The notes beneath the pieces are model-generated. The model worked only from the letters and a program-made list of their open reading frames with translations. It had not been told where the DNA came from and ran no database searches. Made by a program: the position numbers and the translations under genes. Of a stretch of 64,000 nucleotides of DNA, positions 1 through 7,469 are shown piece after piece (the stretch's first letter is position 1; each line of letters opens with the position of its first letter). The stretch spans positions 14,017-78,016 of the forward strand of contig JAVVEL010000012.1 in NCBI GenBank assembly GCA_032260385.1, written 5' to 3'. The stretch is from UBA9300 sp032260385 (GTDB lineage Bacteria > Bacteroidota > Bacteroidia > Bacteroidales > VadinHA17).

Positions 1-2
1 AT

Positions 3-365
3 TTTGAACTTTCAGACCAAATAGTTGAAATCCCGGGTGGCCAATCAGGTTATTTAATCCGGTTTATGAATGACAGCCAGGGTGTAATGCACTGGTATCT
101 ATATATTGATGAAGAAAATAATCACAGGGTAGCTGCCACTAACTGGATGCTGGACAGTGAATATCCCATTGGTAAGAGCCTGGAAAGCAAGCTTGAAGAT
201 GTAATTATTTGTGCAAATTCTTTTGAAGAGTTTATATACCGTTTCTGGATTGAAAATAAAATATGGATTTCCGGTTCATTTCAATACCCAAGGTCAGAGG
301 AAGAGAGAAAATATATAGAGGAAGTAAAAAGGCGGATAAAAAAATACTCAGATGAAAAGGATTAA
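3..365 (+). CDS. SUKH (SMI1/KNR4)-like protein, C-terminal part
   Basis: The reading frame is open from the left edge, so the gene starts outside the window and the ATG at position 66 is probably internal. About 120 C-terminal residues are visible. They have the look of the SMI1/KNR4 (SUKH) fold: a YLIRF-type strand, then HWYLYID, and near the end the typical segment ANSFEEFIYRFW, in which SUKH proteins select a Phe-rich helix. SUKH proteins in bacteria are often immunity proteins for polymorphic toxins, but many have unknown roles, so an immunity function here is only an inference. No signal peptide can be judged because the N-terminus is missing. It converges with the WD40 gene on the other strand and ends only 34 bases from it. 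Confidence 0.55.
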   Translation, partial: FELSDQIVEIPGGQSGYLIRFMNDSQGVMHWYLYIDEENNHRVAATNWMLDSEYPIGKSLESKLEDVIICANSFEEFIYRFWIENKIWISGSFQYPRSEEERKYIEEVKRRIKKYSDEKD

Positions 366-382
366 GTTGAAACTTAATTTTC
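361..382. terminator. Possible bidirectional terminator hairpin
   Basis: The arms ATTAAGTT and AACTTAAT form a short AT-rich inverted repeat that overlaps the stop codon of the SUKH-like gene and is followed by TTTT. It lies between two convergent genes. The stem is weak, so the call is tentative. Confidence 0.3.
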
Positions 383-399
383 AATGCTCTTCATCAGCT

Positions 400-3069
400 T
401 TACTTTATTAACTGCTCCAGAGTATAACTCCTCTTACACCTGGAGCATTGATATAATCCACTCTTGCTGTTTTTCTGTTGAGAATCTATGAGCACTCCGC
501 AGCCGGGACATACATACCATTTAGTTTTAACAGTTGACCACAGGATGACGATGGCTATCAGGAGAAGAGGACCTGTTAATAACCAGAACCAGGGAGAGAG
601 TCGGGCCAGTATATATCCTCCACATGAAATTAATACAGTTATTAGAATAACGAATATTTTGGTTAAGGGGACGCTTATTCTCTTAGCTTTTGAAGAAACT
701 TTCTGTTTTTTTGTTTTTACTTCCCTGATCGGAACAGGTTTTGAAATGGGGTAACTATCCCTTTTCAACTTCTTTAGTTCATCGTCTTCGACTTTCCTGA
801 TAACTGGTGGTTCTTCCCGCCTCCTTTCTGGTGGAGTGGTGTGAGGTATTTTCTGTTTAACAGCTTCGGTTCCTAAACCCATGATTTCCAGGATATAGAC
901 GTTTCCGCCGCTATCACCAAGGGCATAAAATTTTCCTGCAGTGCTAACAGAAATAGCTGTTATATTTCCAAGGCAGGGGAATGAATTAACAGGCTCCCTT
1001 GAATTAGCATCCCATAACGTCAAAATATTGTCTTTTATGAATGATATTTTTGCTTTCCCATCAGGCTCAAATGCGCTGAACCATTTGCCGCCTTCAACAC
1101 CCTGAAAGACTTTTTTTTCTTTTCCTGTCTCAACATCCCATAACCTGAGAGTATTATCACTGCTTGCAGAAGCAATTGTTTTTGCATCCGGGCTGAAACA
1201 AACAGAGTAAAGTGAATCTGTATGTCCTGTGAGCGTAAGTCGCTCTTTTCCTGTTTGTGCATCCCATAGTTTAATGGTTCCGTAGTTGTAGTCTGAAGCT
1301 AATGATTCCCCATCAGGAGAAAATACACAATCTATGCTCTCCACATTAATCCTGTATATTTTCTCCCTTGCCTCCATATCCCACATAGTGATTCCATCAC
1401 CTATAAAAATCATCCTGTTACCGTCAGGGCTGTACTTGCAGGAAGACCATGCTGCATCTTTTTCAATTACTTCAATATGATTGTTGTTCTTCAGATCACA
1501 TAAAATGACATTCCCTTCACCTGCACCGCTATCTTTCCCTGAAACTGAGACAATTTTTTCCCCATTGGGGCTAAAGGAAATATAATTTATCGCAGCTTCA
1601 TCTTCATAGATAGTTGTTCTCCATGGTGTTAGCCTGACCAGCTTATTATAATTACCCTGTTTCAACAAAATAATTTCCCCCATTGTTGTTCCTATTACTA
1701 TATCTTTCCTGTCAGGGCTGAAACCACAATAGGTGATTGGTGATTCAATCTGCTTGTTATGATGCACAAAATCTCCGGTATGGGCGTCATAAATAATAAG
1801 ATTACTGTCGAGACTTCCTGCCATTACCTTTGAATCATCAAGGTTGAAAGCACAGCAGGTGATCCTGTCGCTAAGAAAATCATCCTCATAGACAGTCTCT
1901 ACACGGGCTCTTGCTGCATCCCAGATTTTAATTGTACCATCAACGCTGCTTGAAGCAATCGATTTCCCATCCGGGCTATATATACATTTGCTTATTTTAT
2001 CGTTGTGACCTATCAGTTTGCTTAAAAATTCAAAATTATCTGCATCCCAGAGCAACAAAAAATTATCTGCCCCTCCTGTGATAATAACTGAGCCATCAGG
2101 ACTGTACGCACATGCAGTAATCTCTTTCGAGTGTGTTTCTCCCCTGGGAACATCCTCGAAATCACCTTCAGAATCAAGTTCGTCATTCTCTGTTATATAG
2201 AATATCTCCGGCAAATGATATCCTTTGCCGGAATCCCCACCTGTTACAATATCTACTCCATTCGAATTTAAAGCACAACAGCTTAAACTTCCTTTCAACC
2301 GCTCATAGCTTAATTCCTCATAACTATCTGCATCCACCAAAGCAATTTCCCCGTCGTCGTTTGTTGTAACAATAATTCTGCCATCCGGGCTATAAGAACA
2401 TGAAGTTATTGGACGATAACCTGATGTTATTGTCCAACATTCCTGGAATGTTATTGAATCCCAGAATTTAATTTCACCATCATTACTTCCGGAAATAATT
2501 GTTTTTCCATCCGGGCTGAATGCCAATGCATTGACTATATCAGAATGTCCCTCCAGCCTTGCCAGTTCTTTATATGTTAAAGAATCCCAGATTATAAGGT
2601 TATTATCCTGGCCTCCTGATACAATAAGTTTACCGTCAGGAGAGTAGCTGCAACAATTCACTCCTTCATCATGAGCTTTTAGTGTCTTTATTTCCGTAAG
2701 GGTTTTTACATTCCAAATTTTTACGGTTTTGTCATCACCTGCTGAAAGAATCAGCCTGTTGTCAGGAGAAAAGGAGCATGAATTAATGGGATTTCCATGT
2801 TCTTTTATTGTAGCCAAAATCACCGACTCAGATTCAGCAAGTGCATTTTTTAATTTAAACCAGGGCTCAGAGCCCGGTTTACTTCTGTATTCCACTACTG
2901 ACTTAATAATCCCTGAAATCAATCCATTACCACCCTCACGGTCAACCCACTGTAGCCGGTTATACATCTGCTGCCACAGAATTTCAGGCCGCTCACGCAG
3001 ATTATGAAGCTCCTGGCCCAGGACCTTCCGGAATGCTTCTAAAACTGTTTTTTGCTCTGTGCGGTTCAT
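400..3069 (-). CDS. WD40 repeat protein with transmembrane segments and C-terminal zinc ribbon
   Basis: This is the last gene of the minus-strand cluster and encodes about 889 residues. Residues 1-40 form a small helical domain, MNRTEQKTVLEAFRKV up to LWQQMYNRLQW, that is nearly identical to the start of the WD40 protein at 3550-6897. About 15 WD40 repeats follow, recognisable by recurring SPDG and IWD motifs, which would make two propellers. Near residues 800-843 are two hydrophobic segments, then a zinc ribbon with CPGC and CSRC pairs. I chose the ATG at 3069 over an upstream TTG at 3117 because the paralogue begins at the equivalent Met. WD40 propellers bind proteins; a sensor or scaffold role beside the NACHT ATPase is inferred. 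There is no signal peptide, so the propellers are probably cytosolic and held at the membrane by the C-terminal anchor. Confidence 0.8.
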   Translation of the reverse strand: MNRTEQKTVLEAFRKVLGQELHNLRERPEILWQQMYNRLQWVDREGGNGLISGIIKSVVEYRSKPGSEPWFKLKNALAESESVILATIKEHGNPINSCSFSPDNRLILSAGDDKTVKIWNVKTLTEIKTLKAHDEGVNCCSYSPDGKLIVSGGQDNNLIIWDSLTYKELARLEGHSDIVNALAFSPDGKTIISGSNDGEIKFWDSITFQECWTITSGYRPITSCSYSPDGRIIVTTNDDGEIALVDADSYEELSYERLKGSLSCCALNSNGVDIVTGGDSGKGYHLPEIFYITENDELDSEGDFEDVPRGETHSKEITACAYSPDGSVIITGGADNFLLLWDADNFEFLSKLIGHNDKISKCIYSPDGKSIASSSVDGTIKIWDAARARVETVYEDDFLSDRITCCAFNLDDSKVMAGSLDSNLIIYDAHTGDFVHHNKQIESPITYCGFSPDRKDIVIGTTMGEIILLKQGNYNKLVRLTPWRTTIYEDEAAINYISFSPNGEKIVSVSGKDSGAGEGNVILCDLKNNNHIEVIEKDAAWSSCKYSPDGNRMIFIGDGITMWDMEAREKIYRINVESIDCVFSPDGESLASDYNYGTIKLWDAQTGKERLTLTGHTDSLYSVCFSPDAKTIASASSDNTLRLWDVETGKEKKVFQGVEGGKWFSAFEPDGKAKISFIKDNILTLWDANSREPVNSFPCLGNITAISVSTAGKFYALGDSGGNVYILEIMGLGTEAVKQKIPHTTPPERRREEPPVIRKVEDDELKKLKRDSYPISKPVPIREVKTKKQKVSSKAKRISVPLTKIFVILITVLISCGGYILARLSPWFWLLTGPLLLIAIVILWSTVKTKWYVCPGCGVLIDSQQKNSKSGLYQCSRCKRSYTLEQLIK

Positions 3070-3133
3070 CAGGTTGGAGCTGATAGGTATATTAAAATGT
3101 CTTTCTTCAATAAGCAATATTTTACTACTAATA

Positions 3134-3553
3134 TTACTTATTCCCGCTATCCCTGATCAGTTCCAGGTATGAGCTTATCTGCCCTTCCATGGAAGTGCTC
3201 CAGGTATAATCTTTGTATTCTTCAGGCTTAATCCAGGCATATGCGTCGTGCTCCCTGCTTAAGGCAACGCTTCCGCTGACATAGTCGCATACAAAGCTTA
3301 TACCTGTTACCCAGAATGGCTCCTTGATAAAGTGCCATGTCTTAAAGGGTCGTCCAACCTGGATATCTATTCCTGTTTCTTCCACGACCTCTCTTTTCAG
3401 TGCATCAACCAGGTCTTCCCCGTAATCTATCTTTCCGCCCGGAAGCTCCCACTGACCTGGGTCATGACTGCTTTTTTGCGCACGTTGAAGTATCAGTATC
3501 TTTTCATTTTTCCTGATGATAGCTTTTCCTGCTACCCCTAACGGTTTTTTCAT
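3134..3553 (-). CDS. Nudix hydrolase (MutT-like)
   Basis: This 139-residue protein carries a complete Nudix box, GGKIDYGED then REVVEETGI, fitting the GX5EX7REUXEEXGU pattern, with the glutamates that bind the divalent metal. Nudix enzymes cleave nucleoside diphosphates linked to another group; the substrate cannot be read from the sequence. The ATG at 3553 is preferred over one at 3571 because it overlaps the TGA stop of the upstream WD40-HEAT gene as ATGA, the classical arrangement for translational coupling. It therefore sits inside the WD40/NACHT/Clp operon between two WD40 paralogues. A role in removing a nucleotide signal or damaged NAD-type product made by the system is possible but unproven. 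The length and single-domain form are ordinary for MutT-type proteins. Confidence 0.9.
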   Translation of the reverse strand: MKKPLGVAGKAIIRKNEKILILQRAQKSSHDPGQWELPGGKIDYGEDLVDALKREVVEETGIDIQVGRPFKTWHFIKEPFWVTGISFVCDYVSGSVALSREHDAYAWIKPEEYKDYTWSTSMEGQISSYLELIRDSGNK

Positions 3554-6500
3554 TTTAGTTCCCTCCCGCATTTTTTACAATATTTATTTGTTGATGAATT
3601 TATATACCCACATTTACATGTGATTTTGCCAGGTTTTTCTGCAGGAGATCCAGGCTGTTTGGCTCCTCCTGCGTTTTTATTTTCTGTCTTGAAAGCTGCC
3701 TGAAGCATTCCCACTGTGGCCCAGTACCGTACTTCATTGCCTATGTTTTCATTTTTAGCCACAGACTCAAGTGTTCTCATGACTTCAGGTCCTCCGATCT
3801 GTCCGAGTGCTTTTGCAGCATTAATTGCTACCCCGGTATTTTCATCGTGGAGGCAATCAGTTAACACTTCAATTGCCCAGGTGTCATCCAGGTTACCAAG
3901 CGCCAGAATCATGGCGCTTCTTACTTCAGGGATTTGTTCATACCGTAAGGCAACAATCAAGCCCGATGTGGTTCTTTTGTCCTTAAGATAACCAAACAGG
4001 CCGGCAAACATTAATCTTATGTTAATATCAGAATTTAAGAATACCAGGGAACAGATATCAAATGCATCAGCCTTTCTCAATCTAAGGCTTGTCCATATAC
4101 AGGCACTTATGGTCATAACAGAGCCAGATGTAATACCCATTTTCAAACAATCTGCAAGGCTATCATACTTTTCTGTTGGACGGTTTAAGAGGAATCCTGC
4201 TTCTTCAGGAAAAAGAATTCTTGCTGCTTCCTGGCGAGTTTTCTCTTCCTTAGTACCGAGAATTTTGAAAAGCTCATTTATGGCGGTCGGCCTTTCAGAT
4301 GTACCCATAATACGCCGGCTAATATCCTCCGGCTTGACATCATCCAGTGTACCTTCCGATAATTTCTGTTCAAGAAAATTAAAAAAGTATCTTTCTTCTT
4401 CCAGTGCAAAATTTCTTAAGCGGGAAATAATATTTTTTGGTGATCCCATACCCTGATCCTCGAATGAAGTCGAAGTATTATCAGGGTATTTATTATTCTC
4501 CGGCATTTCCGTTTCAGAAGCTACTCTTTCTCTTGTTTTAATATCTATATCCTTATTGATATCTATTTCTCTTTTCGCTCTGGAGTTAAACCCGGGATTA
4601 ATAAGTTCAAGGAAATATACATTTCCGCTCTGTTCGCCGCATACAATAAGCGGGCGGTCCGGCTGGAATCTTATACAGATGGCTACACCAAGTAGCGGAA
4701 TGGAGGCTATTTCCTTCCCGGTTGCCGCATCCCAGACTTTTAAAGACTTGTCCTCACTTGCTGAGACTATGCGGGATCCATCGTTGCTTACCGCACAGGC
4801 TTTAACCCAATCTGTATGACCTTTCAGGGTGAACTTTTCCTTCCCGGTTGTCACATCCCAGATCTTTAGAGTCTTATCATAGCTGGCCGACACTATGAAA
4901 GAGCAGTCAGGGCTTATCACGCAGGTCTGTGTCAGTTCTGTATGGCCTGTAAGGCTGGCCCTCATCTGTCCGGTATGCATATCCCAGATCTTCAGTACAC
5001 CTCCCAGGTCAGCCGAGACAATAAATTCTCCGTCAGTGCTTACCGCGCAATCGAGGACCGAACTTTCAAAACCAGCCATGGTAAAGCTTTCCCTCCCGGA
5101 GGTCAGATCCCAGGCCTTAAGAGTCCTGTCATCACCTAATGCGATAAGGGATGTGCCGTCAGGACTTACCGTACAAATGGCACTTGCCTTAGGTTTATAT
5201 GGGTCATAACTACGGTTTTTTTTGAATTTAAGTACTGCTGCATTTGCTTTTTCCTGCCCGGTGTGTGGGTCCCATATTTTGAATACATTGTCTGCGTCGG
5301 CTGAAATGATCAGGGTGCCCTGTGGGTTGAAGGTGCAATTAAGAACCTGCTTGTTATGTCCGTACAGGATAGTCTTCACCTGTCCTGTGAATGAATCCCA
5401 TATCTTCAGGGTTTTGTCTTCGCTGGCTGAGACTATATAAGCACCATCAGGGCTAACAGCACAGGCAGTAACACCTCCCGAATGATCGTCCAGTGTATAT
5501 TTTTCCGCGCCGGAAGACACATCCCAGATTTTCAGGGTAGCGTCCATGCTTGCCGTAACAACAGATTTGCCATCAGGGTTAAAAATGCAATCACTAACCG
5601 GCATGACATGCCCGCCCTCTTTGGTGTGTTTCTGTAAAGAAGTAAGATCCCAGATCTTAAGGGTCTTGTCCATACTGCCAGAAACCAGAAATTTACAATC
5701 CGGAGTGAGCTCACAGGCCCTTACACCATGTCCGTGGCCATGCAGGATGAATCTTTCCTGTCCGGTAGCTGTATCCCAGGCTTTAAGTGTGTTCATAATA
5801 CTGGCTGAGACTATGAAAGTACCGTCAGGGCTAAACTTAATAGCTGTAGGCATGAAATCGTAGGTATCCAGTGTATGCCTTTCATTACCTGAAGCAACAT
5901 CATATATTTTCAGGGTGCTGTCGTCAATGGCAGAGGCGAGGAAGGAACCGTCAGGACTCAGGGCACAATCCCAGACCCTCTCAGCATTAGGTATTATTGT
6001 CGTTCGTTCCTGCCCTGTTGCTACATCCCAAACCTTCAGGCTGTCCCCCCTGCCTGCCGAGACGATAAAGGTACTGTCCGGGCTTATGATTAACTTACAA
6101 AAATAAGCTTCATGGCCACTCATGCTTGCTAATTCCCTTCCTGTAGCAATATCCCATATTTTCAGTGTATTATCCTCGCTTGCTGAGACCACAAAGGTCC
6201 CATCAGGGCTTACGGCAGAGAGCACGACGGGTTTAAGATGACCTTTCAATGTAAGCTCTTCGAGCCCGCTGACAGCATTCCATATCTTCAGGGTACTGTC
6301 GTCGGATGCAGAGACGATGAAAGAACTATCGGGGCTTACTGCACAGTCATTGATCCCTCCGTTATGACCGATCAGGCTGGCACGCTCCCGCCCGGTAGCA
6401 GCATTCCATATTTTGAGGGTTTCATCCCTGCTTCCCGAGACAATATATGAACTATCGGGGCTTATTTTAAAAGTTTCTATATGGGAGCTGTGGCCTGCCA

Positions 6501-6897
6501 GTGTTGCCCGCTCACGGCCAGCGGTTAAATCCCAGAGTTTTAAATAGGTTGCATTTTTTTTATGATCATACTCGTCCGTTTCTTCGGTGGAGACAATGAA
6601 AGTGCCGTCAGAGCTAACCTCGCAAGCGTTAACACCATGGGCATGGCCCACCAGGGTGGAGACCAGGGCTTCGGATTCTCTGAAGGGTGTTATTGTTCGC
6701 AACCAGGGTCTTGTTCCGGGTCGATATCTATTTACTCGTTCATGCTCCAGGTGTCTTTCAAGGTTTTCACCTGTCCACTGCAGACGGTTATACATCTGCT
6801 GCCAGAGCAGATCGGGTCTCTCCTGCAGGTTATGAAGCTCCTGGACCATGACCTTCCGGAATGCCTCTAAAACTTTTTTTTGCTCTATGCGGTTCAT
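3550..6897 (-). CDS. WD40-HEAT repeat protein with C-terminal zinc ribbon
   Basis: The 1115-residue product has four parts. Residues 1-40 are the adaptor-like helical domain shared with the second WD40 protein (MNRIEQKKVLEAFRKV, LWQQMYNRLQW). Residues of roughly 75-760 hold about 16 WD40 repeats with strong GH...SPDG...LKIWD periodicity. A charged linker leads to about 230 residues of HEAT/PBS-lyase-like helical repeats (for example EVRSAMILALGNL and VAINAAKALGQIG). The tail is a zinc ribbon ending CGYINSSTNKYCKKCGRELK, closely matching the tail of the Clp ATPase at 10812-13415. No signal peptide or membrane segment is seen, so it should be cytosolic. The repeats are very alike, which suggests recent expansion. 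The stop overlaps the Nudix start. The gene most likely provides the sensor or scaffold part for the neighbouring NACHT ATPase, by inference. Confidence 0.85.
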   Translation of the reverse strand: MNRIEQKKVLEAFRKVMVQELHNLQERPDLLWQQMYNRLQWTGENLERHLEHERVNRYRPGTRPWLRTITPFRESEALVSTLVGHAHGVNACEVSSDGTFIVSTEETDEYDHKKNATYLKLWDLTAGRERATLAGHSSHIETFKISPDSSYIVSGSRDETLKIWNAATGRERASLIGHNGGINDCAVSPDSSFIVSASDDSTLKIWNAVSGLEELTLKGHLKPVVLSAVSPDGTFVVSASEDNTLKIWDIATGRELASMSGHEAYFCKLIISPDSTFIVSAGRGDSLKVWDVATGQERTTIIPNAERVWDCALSPDGSFLASAIDDSTLKIYDVASGNERHTLDTYDFMPTAIKFSPDGTFIVSASIMNTLKAWDTATGQERFILHGHGHGVRACELTPDCKFLVSGSMDKTLKIWDLTSLQKHTKEGGHVMPVSDCIFNPDGKSVVTASMDATLKIWDVSSGAEKYTLDDHSGGVTACAVSPDGAYIVSASEDKTLKIWDSFTGQVKTILYGHNKQVLNCTFNPQGTLIISADADNVFKIWDPHTGQEKANAAVLKFKKNRSYDPYKPKASAICTVSPDGTSLIALGDDRTLKAWDLTSGRESFTMAGFESSVLDCAVSTDGEFIVSADLGGVLKIWDMHTGQMRASLTGHTELTQTCVISPDCSFIVSASYDKTLKIWDVTTGKEKFTLKGHTDWVKACAVSNDGSRIVSASEDKSLKVWDAATGKEIASIPLLGVAICIRFQPDRPLIVCGEQSGNVYFLELINPGFNSRAKREIDINKDIDIKTRERVASETEMPENNKYPDNTSTSFEDQGMGSPKNIISRLRNFALEEERYFFNFLEQKLSEGTLDDVKPEDISRRIMGTSERPTAINELFKILGTKEEKTRQEAARILFPEEAGFLLNRPTEKYDSLADCLKMGITSGSVMTISACIWTSLRLRKADAFDICSLVFLNSDINIRLMFAGLFGYLKDKRTTSGLIVALRYEQIPEVRSAMILALGNLDDTWAIEVLTDCLHDENTGVAINAAKALGQIGGPEVMRTLESVAKNENIGNEVRYWATVGMLQAAFKTENKNAGGAKQPGSPAEKPGKITCKCGYINSSTNKYCKKCGRELK

Positions 6898-6995
6898 TGG
6901 AGCTTCCTGACCTTCATAAAAAAATTCTTATTATATCATTTCTGATAATTATATTGTTACCGTGGCATTGCTAAAATCACGAATGCCTTAACCTG

Positions 6996-7217
6996 TCAAT
7001 CCTGCGGTGGACCCTGTATCGTCACCTCATTTTCGCATTTGGGACAGCGACCATTGTTCTTTTCGACACACTGGTCACAGTGTATATAACCGCAATTCTC
7101 ACACCTGGCGTAGTAAATAGCCATTGTGTCAGGGTTCTCCATGGCGACAGGGTTTCCTCCCGGGATAGCCGAAAGTGAAATAAGCCTGTTGCATGTCGGG
7201 CAAATGTTAATACTCAT
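6996..7217 (-). CDS. Small CxxC zinc-binding protein (RING/zinc-ribbon-like)
   Basis: This 73-residue protein has four CxxC pairs: CPTC near the N-terminus, then CENC, CDQC and CPKC. Eight cysteines would bind two zinc ions in a treble-clef or RING-like arrangement. The length is short for any enzyme and no other domain is present. It lies 24 bases after the preceding small gene and about 98 bases before the WD40-HEAT gene, all on the same strand, so co-transcription is likely. Zinc ribbons also end the Clp ATPase and both WD40 proteins of the cluster, so zinc modules are a common theme. The partner or target of this protein cannot be determined from sequence. Confidence 0.65.
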   Translation of the reverse strand: MSINICPTCNRLISLSAIPGGNPVAMENPDTMAIYYARCENCGYIHCDQCVEKNNGRCPKCENEVTIQGPPQD

Positions 7218-7241
7218 AATTATTACTTTTTAATATTTCTT

Positions 7242-7466
7242 TCAGAAATGATAAATAATTGCTTTAGCCCCGAGCTGACTTTTTTGCTCATTGGGATCCT
7301 GGCATACAGCGATATCTACTGTTTGTCCATGATAATGTGCCTTTCGGTATTGCTCCGCAGGCAATATTTGATTTTCATGCCAGACCAGCATGATGAAGTC
7401 AGCGCTTCCATCATAAAGATCATTTTTGTCAAGTTGATAAACCTTATTGAATCCGTACTTTTCCAT
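7242..7466 (-). CDS. Hypothetical small protein in NACHT/Clp cluster
   Basis: I do not recognise this 74-residue protein. It is soluble, mildly aromatic and contains the stretch KAHYHGQTVDIAVC; there is no signal peptide or membrane segment. The ATG lies three bases after the stop of the DUF4062-NACHT gene, and the stop is 24 bases before the next small gene, so it is positioned as a real operon member. Its conservation next to homologous NACHT genes would be the best evidence that it is coding. Confidence 0.5.
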   Translation of the reverse strand: MEKYGFNKVYQLDKNDLYDGSADFIMLVWHENQILPAEQYRKAHYHGQTVDIAVCQDPNEQKSQLGAKAIIYHF

Positions 7467-7469
7467 ATA

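Noticed and set aside
413..446. Inverted repeat GCTCCAG/CTGGAGC as a terminator
   Set aside because: It lies inside the coding end of the WD40 gene and no T-run follows.
488..6870. Plus-strand frames opposite the WD40 genes
   Set aside because: They result from the repeat composition; the minus-strand frames have clear WD40 motifs.
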